A stretch of DNA of 64,000 bases from Nemopilema nomurai (GCA_003864495.1 ML133383.1:703560-767559); one strand, 5' to 3'; counted from the first letter of the stretch, positions 50,671 to 63,406 are shown. Notes: a model not told the origin generated them from the letters alone. Translations and numbers: made by a program.

Positions 50671-53523
50671 AGGTTTTTTTGAAAGACGATGCTGTAAACA
50701 AGACCTTTACGGCTGTTAGCTGTAGAAGATAAGTTATATTTGTATTTGGTAATATATAGTTTCAGATTGAACAGAATCCAATTTTTTGTGAATTTTACTA
50801 ACAGTCCTTATCGACTTTGGAAAAGCATTGTGCCTTAGGAAAGAGGAATTGAAAATTCTCAACGTTTGGAAAATGCCTTTTTCTTATACTTATCGACTAG
50901 CTAGCTATCATACAGCTATCACTTAGTTCCGTTAGCATGATGATGAATGGCCGTTTTGAAAGACAGCCCGGAGAACATGGAGGTTATTCAAAAAGGGAAT
51001 CAAAAGAAGGCGCTGAATTTAATTGCTTCAACAAACCCCACCTATGTTTATTTTTCTTCAAGGAGATGTCTTTTAGTGCCCAAGTGATTAACTAGTTGAA
51101 GGCTGGAAGCTGATTTGACTGTCCCAGACACACCAAGCTCAATCCTTCTTCGTGGTAGTGAATGTCTTAGAAAGACTTCAGGACTTATCAAATTTGTCTC
51201 GTTGAAAATTCTCTGCATTTCGTTACCCTTCAGTCTAGAACCCGCAATCGATTGGCTTGTTTGCGTCTTTGAGGATTTAGCCAGCATACAATTGTCCCTA
51301 GCCGTTTTGAGTTTATTTGCTTCATAATCACGGATTTAAAGACAGTTCGAATGTGAACGAGACTATAGAACAGCCGATTATCCAAGGCGTCTGATTTCGA
51401 AGAGCCGTGAAGATGAATTATTAAGTAGATGCATGCACACCTGTTTCTTGATTGTCCTCGTGATCACTGTCAGCTTACAGAGCAACTGTCTGTCCACTGT
51501 CTGCTTTCTGCATTAAGGTTTATCTGCCGTGTCTTTTTGCACTGTAAGTTGTGATACATTGCTGCGATATGTTGATTTATGGGTTGCAACGATGCCAAAA
51601 ATTATCAACGGGATTCAAATTTTTGGACGATCTTTTGGAGAAACAGACTTTTTAATAGGCTTACGTTTTTCAAGCAAATACAGTGCGTGAATATTTTGGA
51701 TGAATAAGCATAGCTTGCTGTCTGAATCCTGTTTGCCAACTTTATAACTGGATTGATCTGAGGATCCAGACAGCACTTTGGCTGGGTTCTTTGAGATTAG
51801 CAAATGTTGTCGATTGCCGACATCTTAAGATTCTCTGACAAACCAATACCTAATGAATCTAGTTTTTCAGTAATCGAATTCTAGATTCCCAGATAAGCTG
51901 AAAAGAATATTAGCTGACCTCATTGTTCTGTTTTAGGTTTGGTAATTTATCGTTGCTTTTTCAAAGGTGATGGTCTATCGACACCAATCAGTTCCTTGAT
52001 GAATCATTTTGAAGTACTACCCAATCTGGAATAGGATTTGCTTGAACCCTGATGGTGCTAGTACACGAGGATGCTTTTATCAAAACCGTAGGAAAATGAA
52101 AATTAATTTTTACCCCACTGGTCCATTCTTACATCGAATGTTGTATTTTGTCACATTGAGTCAGGTTTTGTCTTGTCATGTCCTTGTTCTTTCGCGTCAT
52201 GTGATGTCATTTTTTGTCAAATCGTTGTCATCATTGGATACCCTACCACGTCATGTCATGCAATCTCAACTGACATTTCATCTCTACTGATATCGATTAG
52301 GTCATTTCTGCTAAATCAATATGACTGAAGCAACTTCAATTCTGTCAATATCTAAGCCCTTTCTCACTTTGTTTTTCATTTCTGTGTCCAATTCACAACT
52401 TTACCATATGAATTTCTCGCGATGCTGTGTGAGTTAATGCCCTGGCACCTTTGCATACCATCTGCCTCTACTTTAACGTCAAGCTAAGGATAAATATTGC
52501 TGTTACCCACCCGTTGTGTATCTGTTATGTGAAAATAAATAACACCTAAGCAGACTGTTGTATTTGTTTATACTGTGTTATTCAAACCGTAGTCGAATGA
52601 TATTAATATTAGTTCATACAAATGCAGAAGTTGTTTTTGTAAACGAAGTTTACTGCATGTTTAGAAGCCAGTAATATTTGCATTTTATTGTAATTTATCC
52701 ATCGAGTTTAGATTAACGAACATTATTTTTCATTCGCTGTGATGTTTTGTATGCCTGTTGACCCTCGCATGACGTAATCTCGTGTTTGCAATGAACTGCA
52801 GTAGCCCAGACGCGGCTCTTGGCAAATCTCTTGGTGTAATCGTGGTGATATCGTGAAGAAATCGCGTCTCGCTTAGACTAAATGCTTCTTACAAGCGAGA
52901 TCAGACAGGATATTTTCTGTCATACTATTACATCGTCTAGCTTAGTCGGAGCAAATGCTGGGTTTCTTCTGTTCCTTTTGCATGTGCATATAAAGAAGAT
53001 GTGATTTTATCTTCATATACAAATATCTAAAGAAGATGCTTAGCAGATTATTCTTCTTGCTGGTTAATCAATGTTTACAGCACTAGTCAGAGTCTGTATT
53101 AACTGAATTTTATTTTTATTAATTATTAGCACTTGCATTGATCGCGAGAAAATTCTTTAGAAATGTTGTTCATATATTTGAAGTCTTGGAAGAACCATGC
53201 TTTCATTGAAAGATAAATGAGAGCACCAAAGAGGTATATTGCAGAGTTCAGAAGAGAACAAGAGAAAAACCAGCTGATGATGGAAGAAGCAAATAATTAA
53301 TCCTCTATTTTGTTTGATGTTGGCGTTGATATATGCTGTTTTAATGGTCTCAGCATTTCAAGCAGGTGAATTGAAGAGAAGAAACGGTTGTGCCGGTAGT
53401 GCGTTGACACATTGGTACCTTGCGCCTTCGCAAGTACATTGGAATGAATGGTTTGATATTTCTGCGTTATTTGTCGCATATCTTTTTGGCGTTGGCCTTG
53501 ATTTTTCTTTGCAGCAATGTAGC

Positions 53524-53759
53524 TAGAGGGGGAAGGAAGATATGGGGTTTGGGCAAGCTTGAATTGGAGAGGAGGGCTTGGGATGGGAGAGGCTTAGGGT
53601 GAGAGGAGGGCTTGGGGTGGAGGGAGGAAGCCTTGGAGATGGAGGGAGGAAGGCTTGGAGATGGAGGGAGGAAGGCTTGGGGGTGGGGAGAGGAAGGCTT
53701 GGAGGTGGAGGGAAATAGGCTTGGGTGTGGGTAGGGCTTTGAGAGTGGAGAGGAGGGAA
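53524..53759 (+). repeat. Purine-rich minisatellite
   Basis: About 235 bp of G/A-rich sequence are built from degenerate ~21-bp units of the type GGAGGAAGGCTTGGAGATGG. Runs of GGG and GGGG are frequent, so G-quadruplex or triplex structure is possible. Proline/serine-rich open frames on the opposite strand are artefacts of the repeat. Confidence 0.85.
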
Positions 53760-54511
53760 CTTATGAAGGAGATATGCATTTTCATAGTGAAATTTGTTTT
53801 TCATCAGACACTGGGTTTCAACGTTGAATCTTTGTTTCTCGGATATTGTGTTGTAATGAAGATATAATTTTGTGACTTACAGTAAGGAAAATACACAGCC
53901 ACCTTGGCAGATTTCTATGCACTGTCCGTAGGCCATTTGATAACATTAGATATGGATGGCGGTGTTGTTACAATCAAGTCCTAGTGCAATATTTCATTTC
54001 ATGTGATCTCCTGTTGACGAAAAGAGCAAGGCTCACTGAAGGACCCCAAGGAAGTTTCCAAGATGATGGAATACGTGTCTTCAGAAGTTTAGAAGTTTGG
54101 GACAACGACTTTGTTATTTTCGTGTATGCACTAGGAAATAATCAAACATCTTTTCTTAAAGAGTGTTTTTGTTAAACAGGCAAGAGTTATAATGATGCAT
54201 TATACAAATCAGTTAAGTGATTTTTTATAAGAGTTTGGCGAGAAACGTTCTTCAGACTTGGATAAACAGTGGCTATCGCTAAAGCACAACATGAACTCGC
54301 AAATTCGTTCATTGTTATCGATTTACTTGTTATGATTTATGTACATGTATTTACACACTTGTGTGTTTCTTTTTTTCGACAAATCGCAAAATTTGGCAAA
54401 AAGGCCATCTACTTGATGTCTACCACTATGACATCATCTTTTTCTCGCTCTCCTGAAAACATAAGGGTATGAAATATGCAAAACATCAACGTAGTCAAGG
54501 ACCAATGATTG

Positions 54512-54529
54512 TCGAGTTGATCAACTCGA
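54512..54529. other. 18-nt perfect palindrome
   Basis: TCGAGTTGATCAACTCGA is identical on both strands with no spacer. It could be a dimer-binding site or a small cruciform. The flanks show no further symmetry apart from one possible G-T pair. Confidence 0.6.
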
Positions 54530-55905
54530 TAGGGGAACCTTATGAAATGCATTGCTTAAAATGGGCGCATTTTACTGTTCCCTGTATCCCATTTGCAATA
54601 AGTGGCTAAAGAAAACTAAGGGACCTGGTCTTAATGGGGTCAAAGGTAAGTCTGTCTTCCACATTATTAGTTATAATTTCAAACAATTGGCCTGCTTTTT
54701 GCTATGGAAAGAACATTTTAATATTTCAACATTTTCCAATAAAAACATGCACCACAAATATGCTGCTATATTCACTTCTGTCATTTTCATTCATTTTACC
54801 AGTTATGTAACAGCCTTGAATGTAATTGAAATATTTTTCATCATGATATAATAGAAAGAATAGGATATTTCACTGTCTGATAGCAAAATTAAAAAATAAT
54901 TTAAGGTACAAAAGCTTGCAAAATGGAATAGAAAAGGGATTAAATTTTTTTTATTATATATAGTTGAATCTGTATAAAATACAGACATAGGTTGTATGAA
55001 ATTTCTGTTATCTGATTCTTCAATTCTACTTGGCATTGCGATAGAATTTCAAAGATAATTCATATTTAGGAGTTCATAAGATTTAGTTGGTTATAATTCG
55101 ATGGAAAAAAACTTTCTAATGTAGGGTTTCCCTAACTGGACTGTTCTTATGAGCCAAAGCATCTTGCATAAACTCCGTTCGTGACAAGAACAATTAAGTA
55201 TTTTCTCAATAGAATACAAAGTTATCTCTCCTATTACGGATACAAATCTGTTTTTGAGATGGACAGGAGCTTTTAATGTTTCTCTGGAAAATTCTCATTG
55301 GTTAGGCTATGGGCGAGGCCTCCTCGGGAAAAATTTTTAAAGAATGTGTTTTGACTAAATGAATATCTCTAGTTGAGCAACTCTTTTAGATTAAGTGTTA
55401 TTAACTTTAACCTTCTCAAAATTTACTTTCTCTTCAGGTTTCTTAAACTAGGCCGTTCTATAGGCATAAATGCGCAACTTTGGGGTTTCCCCTGACTAAC
55501 AACAAAAGCAACTCTTGAAAAAGGATCGTAAGTCTAAGAACCTACTTTAAATCAATAAATAACAGTTTGACTAACTTTGCCTGCACTTAAACATTACTTT
55601 CTGCCCTTTTAAGTTTGAAAAGTTTCATTTTTTCGATGGAAAACGGCGAAATTGGCTCCGCGCCACCGCAATCACACCTCCAAGAGCTTTTGGACGCTGT
55701 GATGCATTTTGGAAATTTTTCTCAACTTGACTTTTCGAGAAAAATCCAAATTTCTCAGCCGTTTCGCTTCGTATTAAAACCAGTCAAATACTAAACGGTG
55801 CGAAATCGCACGGCCGACCTGCTGGTGTTGTTAGATTTTCTTTTTGGTCATTATTTGATTTTAAAAGTGTGAAAAACCTGTTTTGGCACTTTTTCGAAGT
55901 GAAAA

Positions 55906-56640
55906 TGACTAATAACTCGCGAACCAATGGTCGGAAAATAAAAAAATTACATCAGGAGATAGAACTCGAGCCAGGAATTTTGTTGGCCAACTTACAGTTT
56001 TATATCTCTAATAACGAAGGAGCTATTCACGAATTAACACTTTCTTTAGAAAGTCTGGGAATCACAAGCCTATTGTTTTTTTGAACTTCATTGTGCAAAC
56101 CTGAATCCCCTTTTCCCGATCTCGAATTATCTCTGCGAAGAAAGCTCAGATTTTCTTGCAAAAACAACCACTAGAAAGGGAAACTCCTTCTGAGTCTTTT
56201 GGCGCTTAGTAAATGAAAATCGGGTTAGTTTTAGGGGCAGAAATTAAAGGCTTCTTGAAAAACTGCCAATTGAATGCCAAGACAAAGGGCTTTCTTTGGT
56301 AATTCGAGGACAAAGAGAAGTATACGGGGAAGATATTTTGAAAGAGTACTTCATGAAAACACTTAAGGCTCTACAATAGTTTCTTTCATGTGAAACGAAT
56401 CCAATAAGATTGTTCTGGAAATTGAAACTAACATTTAAACCCTTTTTAAAACACAAAGCCTTCGCCCCATTGACAACGGAGATTATATGGCCTATTTTGA
56501 AACGAAAGGGGAAGACGCCGAAAGGAATTAACTTCCCTGACTGATATTTGCAAAAAATTAGACAGCAAAACAGTGTCAGTGTATTTAAGTATTGACGGCA
56601 GAAAGCACACATTCAGATCAACAAATCTAAGTTTATAATT
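55906..56640 (+). pseudogene. Possible decayed coding sequence
   Basis: Successive + strand segments in shifting frames have protein-like composition, separated by stops and frame changes. They include HQEIELEPGILLANLQFYIS (about 55950-56010), DKGLSLVIRGQREVYGEDIL (about 56285-56345), IDNGDYMAYFETKGEDAER (about 56470-56527) and DICKKLDSKTVSVYLSIDGR (about 56542-56601). This would fit an old retrocopy or transposon ORF. I recognise no family. In an AT-rich region such runs can also arise by chance. Confidence 0.25.
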
Positions 56641-57228
56641 CAAAAAGCTAAAAGGAAAAAGCAAAGAAAACTTACAATCAAAGTCCATAAAATCTTTCAA
56701 AATCCACTATGATACTCGTTGTAATTGTTTAACAAACGAAGTATAATGAACGATAGATAATGGCGTCAGCAAATTTTGGCGGGCTTGGTCGCTGGTTGTC
56801 CCAGGCCCCTCTGTAGCAGTGTCGACGAACATTGCTTGTTAGATTAAAAAATAAATCTTATTTTGGAGCATAAACAGCCCCATGGATAAATATTCAAATT
56901 AAAAACAGAACTCTAGTACTGAAACCCATCTTGGGATAGGGGTTTTGCCAATTTAAATATTTTAACCTTTATAAATATTTTTCATAACAGGATGGTAACA
57001 AAGAAAAGTGGATTACTCTAAGCTTTCATTTCAATTTAATATCGTTTTCCAGTCATGGCTGTTAAATATAAAGCCCCCAATATTAGACTGGACTGATTAT
57101 GTAACATTACCCCAGTGTCTTACGGTATTGTTTGTTACGGCGTGCTAATTGTTTTCTCGTGCGTTTCCAGTATCTCATAAGGCTTTGAACCATTCCCTTT
57201 GCTGAAACCCACTCTCCTGAACATGCCT

Positions 57229-57333
57229 ACGGATAGTTACTGCAAAATACAGGTACAGTTTGGCCTAGCTCTTGCACTAAATTGGACTAGCGTTACCCAA
57301 AACCTTCTATGGCAACATGGACAGTCAGACAGT
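57229..57333 (+). other. Possible first coding exon, unrecognised
   Basis: A TTTCCAG acceptor-like site lies at 57171. ATG near 57223 opens MPTDSYCKIQVQFGLALALN and stays open to SDS, where TCAGACA|GTAAGT is a strong donor. An alternative donor CAG|GTACAG lies inside. I found no convincing second exon, so this stays speculative. Confidence 0.15.
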
Positions 57334-60300
57334 AAGTCCTTTGGTATCTATTATAACTGTATTTGCACTTATTTATTTGAATTCCGTTTTTTTCATTCGG
57401 TTGTTTACGTGCGTAGGATAAACACAGAGAGACGTGTTATTTAGTTCCCTTTATCTATAAACAGGCTACCTTCGACCAGCATTTTAGAATTGCTTATCAA
57501 TATTTTCTCGATATTACCTGCTATCGATATCGTCTGATTTAATATGTATAGCGTACTTAATTATCTGTAAACAATCTGTTCTTTTCTCGAGGAACGTTCT
57601 CTTTCACCAAACATCGTGCGCCTTCTTGTTGGACGAAAGAGGGGGGCAATAGGAGAGGGTCACCTTTAACCCTGGGGTATGAGGAACCCCAAGAATTGCA
57701 GGAACACTTTTAAATCAAGATACAACTTCAACAGCTATATAGCAACTTTGTATTTTCTGGTTAACAGCAAAATAAACCTTTTGGCTGATAGAATATTTTG
57801 ATAAACACATAGCAGTTTTGAAATATTTATGAGTGCAGGCGATTTCAAGATAAGACTTAGATTAAAACTTAAAATGCAGATGAGTTTGCAAGTGACTGCC
57901 TGGTTTTTGATAGCCCTAGTCTACTTCTCGACTTCACTTCTTACTCTTATCTTGTATATTCTTTGCATATTCTTAGCAACCAGGTAATGATTCTCTGGAC
58001 GAATCACAGCTGAACGAGAAATTAATTCGTTTGAAATATCAACTGTTCATCAGCATTGAGGCTGTGATGCCTTGTTCTCTGGGATAAGGGGGCATCCTGT
58101 TTTGTGGGTCTTTGATAATATTTTCATGATTGATACGACAAGCAGAGTATCAGAAGCACCATTCCCATACTTTCTTGGTTCCTTCTTTTTTGCTCCAAAG
58201 ATGAAAATTGGGGTGTGAATTTTAACGATAAAAGCTCTTATTTACTGAAACAACTACCCCATCGTTCTCTTATGAATCATAGTTCTGATTTTGAAGAGGC
58301 CAAACCAGCCCTCGCCTTTCGCTACTCCTACATTAATAAATCATTCGAGAAAAATTCTTGATCTGAATAACTTATTCACTATTTTTCAATTGATGGGATA
58401 CATTTCGATTCAAACATACTTCCTCTTTTCAAAGTATGCAATAAATCGAGTCATTTCTCTATGGCATTTGATAAACATATAAAGACATTCGATACGTGAA
58501 CAGCTAAACCGAAGATGACATATCTGTCAGCTCCCTTTACATCGAAAGTTGTCTTTTAAAGCAATTTTTGAATTGATTTCAGAGAAGCTTCAATTTTCTG
58601 GAAAGAACTAGCCGGAAGATGACGGTTTGTGGAACGAATAATTTCACGACAGAACGAAACGTTATCCGCATGACCAATGGAAACGAGATAAACTTCAAAG
58701 TCAGTTTAGACCTCAATCTCAAGTACTGTTACCTTTTGACAGTGATGTGAGATAATGAAAGTTGTTTTCAGTCATTGTTAATGCTCCTGGATGTTTACGG
58801 GTGACAACTTTTAAAAAATGCTTTAACGACGTTATCTTTGTAGTAAGCGTTTCTAAAATACAAGGATATATCGGTTGGGTAGCGGGGTGTTAAGTCATCT
58901 AATTGGACCATGTCTCTTACCTTTAAAAAACGTTGTTGAGCCAAAAGGGTGGTGTTTTGAATGGCCTCAGCGTAGAAAATAGTACCTCCGCCCCCTTCTT
59001 CCACTTTTAAATTTTGGAAATGCTTTAGAAAATACAAATATAGGTCACTGAATTCCATGGAGGAGTTTATTGAATGGACACGAAACTCTGCATCTTTTCT
59101 CTGTATTTGTCTGTGCTTTAAGCACTTGGTTAATGTCATTTAAAATTCACTTCTTTGTGAACCAACTTCTATACTCTGTGGTTGAAAGGTGAGAAAATTC
59201 TTCCCATGTTTCAATCAGTATAATTCGAACTTAAGGCCAAAGCATGATAAAACCTAGAACAAAAAATATACATTGCATGTCCAATGACCAAACAAGCCTC
59301 CTTTCCATATAATAGAAGTGCAGGCAGAAAGAGGCCAATGTGAACTAGATTGCTTAAATCGGGCGTTCCACTTCTTAGCCGATGTGGACACTGGGGGAAA
59401 ACGACAGCAGAAACGCCTCCATTAAAAACAAGCAATGCTATTCCATACAGCTAAATCATTAAAGATATTTACAAAATACGGATAGCTACCTTCTCTCTTC
59501 TGTGATCACCAGCGCTAGGAGATCTAGCTCGGATTAAAAGCCTCAATGTCAAATTTGGGTAGGACAGTGTATTAATAAATAGATCTATTGACAGCTCGGG
59601 TGTAAGCTATAATAAGAAAGTTGTATGGTGCATCAAAGGGTGGGAAACATAGGACTTTTAACACACCCTTAGTAATTCAAAGAAAGCCTTTCATCAAACG
59701 GATCAAGCCTAAAAAGAGCTTTAAAGAAATCTGAGGTGAAAAATTCGCATTTCACATTTTCCCACAATGGAGTTGATAGAAGCTTTGGGGATGGTAGCAC
59801 TGGAATAGCATTTATTAATGAAATAGTACTGTCTTTAAAGATCAATGCATTATCTCCTGGGCTTATTAGACTAGGTTTGTGTTCCTAAAACGCCCCCCCC
59901 CCCCTAATAACCTACTAAATGAGTTTGGCAAGCTTAGCTTTACTGTCCACTCCACGTAATAAACAACTCTACATACATCTATTAGCCAGGGGGTTTTCAA
60001 GGCGCCTATTAGGATTCTTTCGCAGGCTTAGAAGCCCGGAACGTTGGGCCTAAAGCTTAAAAGAACAGCTGATAGAAAGGAACGACAGTGAAAAGGTAAG
60101 GTTTCCTAATCCTTGCACTGCTAATTAGGCAAGACCCTATAAGAACCAAGACGGTGATCTGTCTACAGTAATAAACAACGACTGTTATTGAACTTTATTC
60201 CTAGTGCAAGCAAAATCGATAACGATTTCACAGAAATTATGATTAGTTCTAAGAATGCATAACCCGGATGCGAAAAACGCCATATCAAAGTTGTGCGATG

Positions 60301-61576
60301 AGCTCAGTTCAGTGTGTATTCACCTACCATAAAATAATTAGGCCTGATATCTGGAATGTGTTCATGCTTCCTAGGTATGTTAGCCTGCCGATGCCTGGTT
60401 TGTCATCAGGTATGACTTGCCTGTTCCGTATTGTCAGAAGATGTGTCCATGGCTTGTGGGTCCTGAAACAAGTAGGGTCGAAAATAAAACGCGAGATAAT
60501 CGTAAAAATGAGATCACGGTGAAGGCCTTGTGAAAGATTTTCCTCAAATTTGATTTTCAATTTGATAAAGGAACTTTTTGCGCCGTATCTCCTCGTGACA
60601 CATAAGCATAATTTACAACTTCACCGTAGCAAGAAAAAGTTTTGAACCGCAAAGCACTTGTTCGCAAATTTACAACTAAAAGAGAAAATTTAATGAAACA
60701 TTATACGTTATTTATGCTAAAATGGTTTCGAAACAAAGATGGCTTCAAGTGTTTTGATTGTTTCTACTGAGTTTGCTGCTCTTAATGAATACGGCAGTTC
60801 ATTCTGATGCCATTAGGCAACATGAACAATGATCAGTTGTAACTAAGTGAGGTTTCTTTATATCTAGCAGGAGATCATATTTGGAGATCCTTTTAGAACA
60901 GCCAAACTAAAATATCGTTTGTGTCAACCTTAGAAGTGTATTGGGAGTCAAGAAAATATTTCATTCTGTTGCTATCACAGATCCAAGCAGGGTAACAATA
61001 AATTTGATTTTTGCTTATTGATTGTTGCAATTCTTAACTTGAATATCTAAATCCCATTAAAATTTTCAATTAATGAACTTGAAAACTAAATAACGAACTA
61101 TTGGGCTAAGTCAATTTTAAAAATGTACGAGTTTAAATGATTTAATTTCGTAAGTAAGACCCCCAAAAATATCGAATTCAAATTACTTACTTATTGAAAA
61201 TGTATGCAAGTTTAAGCGTGATTACTTTTTAAAAGTCCCATGCAGGACGAGAATTTCCGAAATGTTTCTGACAAAAGGCTATTTGCATAAAGTAAGATTC
61301 ACTCTCCAAACAAAAATGTTTTTTGTAGAACATCTTGCAACCATGATAAAATTCTACTAAACAATCGAGTTTTTCGTCATGCAAGGCACAAATTATACTC
61401 AAAACATTTTTAGAACACCTGCTTCTCGTAGACTGTTATGAAGAGACTCACTTAGGAAAATCAATTTCGATTTACCGGAAAAAATCCTTACAATACAACC
61501 ACTTGTGTAAATATTCTCTCAGTCAAAAGCAAAGGAAAATTATTTTGAATATAATCGATGCATAACATATACAGTC

Positions 61577-61615
61577 CTAGTGCAATATTTTGACCTGGTA
61601 GTCATCATCTGGCGG
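61577..61615 (-). CDS. PPP1R2: PPP1R2 terminal exon (12 residues and stop)
   Basis: On the minus strand, GTAATTTCCTTTTAG is a good acceptor. It opens in phase 0, as required by the preceding exon, and reads PPDDDYQVKILH then TAG. The acidic start fits the acidic tail of inhibitor 2, but the family tail is poorly conserved, so the assignment rests on splice signals and phase. Confidence 0.55.
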   Translation of the reverse strand, partial: PPDDDYQVKILH

Positions 61616-63268
61616 CTAAAAGGAAATTACAGTAGCATGGAAATCAAATACGAACTTCTCCGGCTCTTTCGCTAGCACAGCATCAAATTGAAATCCGCAC
61701 AATTAATTTAAACAGCTGTCGCTATTCTTCATGTCCATTCATTGAAACGTTTCTCCGGTGCAGAAAAGCCCTTCTCATCCCCAAAGATGACCAAAAGCCT
61801 AGGCAGCAACCACGCTTTGATCACCGAGGGGGCTTAACAGAAGCAAGCAAGGCGACTCGCGCATACGACCACGATAAAAACCGGTCATTTGCACAGTTCC
61901 TCCTCCGTGATATGGCCACATCGGAATAGGATGATAATATCTATCTCCTTTCATATCAAAGTCTAGAGAACTCGGTGATAGCAGGACAAAGAACAAAGAG
62001 TATGCCATGACAAACACAGGTCTGTTCAAGATGACGTGCGCATGACTTTCATTGCTTGCGGAATAGGAGGCCTTTAAGTGATATAGTCGATGTTCGACGA
62101 AGAACGCTTTAGATTTGATGTTTTTGGTTCCCTGTGCTTAGGCCTAAAAGGCGCGAAAATGCAAACAAAGAACTCACCGCATCATTATCATCCGTTTTGT
62201 CTAAATCTTGCAATTCCTTGGCAATAAGTTGCCTAGCTAGCCTGACTTTGGAAAATTCATCATAATGCTTTGATCTCTTATCTTTGAAGGCTTTCTTCTC
62301 AGCTGCAAAATAGAGACAATCGTATCAAAATGACTACGACAAAATATCGTGATATCAAGCTTATAAACCTGATAATGAACCATTAATGAACACTTCAAAA
62401 CAAAAGACGTCGTTTTTAGAAAACGGCTGACAAACATTGCATCGCCACAGCAACTTCAGATGGGCACTGACATATGCGTAAAACAGAATAAGAACACGTG
62501 AAGCATTAGTCATCATTTATTCAAATATCACCTGAAATATTCTCACAAGTTTTTATCTAAATACGAGGCAAACACGAGTTTCTCTCCGCAGTAACCCCCG
62601 GATCAATCAGGTCTTAGCCTCGCTTAAATCGTAATTGACCTCGGTTGCAACCACGCCCTATTCATCCCATTTCCTTTTCTAAACTGACTCACCACCCAGG
62701 TGTCACACGTGATGTCAAAAGAAAGAAACCAGCTGATGCCATAGCGTCCTATCACGTGCCAGTTATGGTCCAATTACAAAATAGTCAATATTTCACAGAA
62801 AAACACCAAGCGAAAAGGTTTCTTGAAGCGAAGCTGCCTTGATTGTTTTTCAAGCGAGAGGACTGCCAATATTGATGGAACCAACAGAATAGAGCATTAC
62901 AGCCAGGTGTTGAAAGGAAAACAAGAACGATAAGTTTTTTTTAGAGACCATCAGATGTGAGGACACAGTCTATGTTCCAAACCTGTACTGAGAGAATACA
63001 TACTTGTTGCGTGTGTAGTGCTTGTTTCAAAATGCTAATTTGTACCGAGGTTAAAAGACAGTGTTGTTACTAATGCGCCGGGTTGTAACAAGGAATAGTG
63101 CTCTTCATTCCTCGCACACCACCCCCGCCCCCTGCCCCTATAGAATAGCGTTTTTCACTTTGGCTGAAATGGGTAAAAACAAGACGCAGCAAATGGCCTG
63201 AACAATCGCATTAAGTCTCGTGGAAAATGTCAAGAAACATCGGTTGGTTAGAAAAGAAATGAAATTAC
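61616..63268 (-). other. PPP1R2 introns
   Basis: Introns are 62303-63268 and 61616-62177 (read on the minus strand). The longer contains C-rich sequence near 63118-63138. An open frame at 61799-62029 (minus) lies wholly in the second intron and has no compatible splice sites that I trust. Confidence 0.6.
62178..62302 (-). CDS. PPP1R2: PPP1R2 exon with the PP1 active-site helix
   Basis: This minus-strand exon sits between TCTCTATTTTGCAG and GCG|GTGAGT. It reads EKKAFKDKRSKHYDEF, then SKVRLARQLIAKELQDLDKT, ending DDNDA. The vertebrate counterpart is EKKRQFEMKRKLHYNEG then LNIKLARQLISKDL, the long helix of inhibitor 2 that lies over the PP1 catalytic site. The His-Tyr pair and LARQLI are kept. 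It begins in phase 1/2 and joins the upstream exon to make a Ser codon; it ends in phase 0. It would bind and inhibit PP1 and modulate its mitotic functions. Confidence 0.9.
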
Positions 63269-63354
63269 AGATTCCTTCTTCTGTGAGCAGATCTTCCTCC
63301 TCTTCCTCGGGACTGTCCGAATGCACATGCTTGCGAGTACTGGCCTTCGAAAGG
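63269..63354 (-). CDS. PPP1R2: PPP1R2 exon with acidic CK2-type site
   Basis: Minus-strand exon of 86 nt between TTGTTTTTCCTGCAG and ATCT|GTAATT. It reads LSKASTRKHVHSDSPEEEEE then DLLTEEGI. This matches the segment before the PP1 helix in vertebrates (EQESSGEEDSDLSPEERE), where CK2 phosphorylates serines ahead of acidic residues; SDSPEEEE has the same character. The N-terminal exons (KGILK and the Thr72-region motif) lie beyond the right edge. Confidence 0.85.
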
Positions 63355-63379
63355 CTGCAGGAAAAACAAACAGATTATT

Positions 63380-63406
63380 GCAACAACAACAACAACAACA
63401 ACAACA
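63380..63406 (+). repeat. (CAA)n microsatellite next to a PPP1R2 acceptor
   Basis: Nine CAA units on the + strand, hence (TTG)n in the PPP1R2 pre-mRNA, 25 nt upstream of the exon at 63354. It lies in the branch-point/polypyrimidine zone. Confidence 0.9.

Larger units (their letters stand above)
48191..61576. other. Gene-poor intergenic region
   Basis: No complete gene recognised. Items listed separately are coding-like stretches at 49738-50035 and 55906-56640, a 28-bp duplication near 50614, a purine minisatellite near 53524-53759, a palindrome at 54512-54529 and a possible 5' exon near 57229-57333. C12 homopolymer at 59893-59904. Frames such as 58795-59139 (minus) lack supporting signals. 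Part of 60-61.5 kb is probably 3' UTR of PPP1R2 on the minus strand. Confidence 0.5.

Noticed and set aside
53317..53523. 68-codon ORF beginning with a signal-peptide-like MLALIYAVLMVSAF
   Set aside because: No recognisable mature peptide or cleavage context, and no promoter or transcript signals. It ends at the edge of the minisatellite.
53523..53804. Pro/Ser/Leu-rich ORFs on the minus strand
   Set aside because: Artefact of the purine minisatellite; no start context and no non-repeat sequence.
58795..59139. 114-codon minus-strand ORF
   Set aside because: Composition is plausible but there are no motifs, and no acceptor/donor pair consistent with PPP1R2; probably chance.
53969..61589. 17-nt identity AGTCCTAGTGCAATATTT between 53968-53985 and the PPP1R2 terminal exon
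   Set aside because: Too short and without extended similarity; probably coincidence.
61799..62029. Minus-strand ORF starting with a hydrophobic segment, considered as the last PPP1R2 exon or a secreted peptide
   Set aside because: The phase needed for PPP1R2 gives early stops, and a better phase-0 acceptor with a short tail exists at 61615. Lies wholly in an intron.
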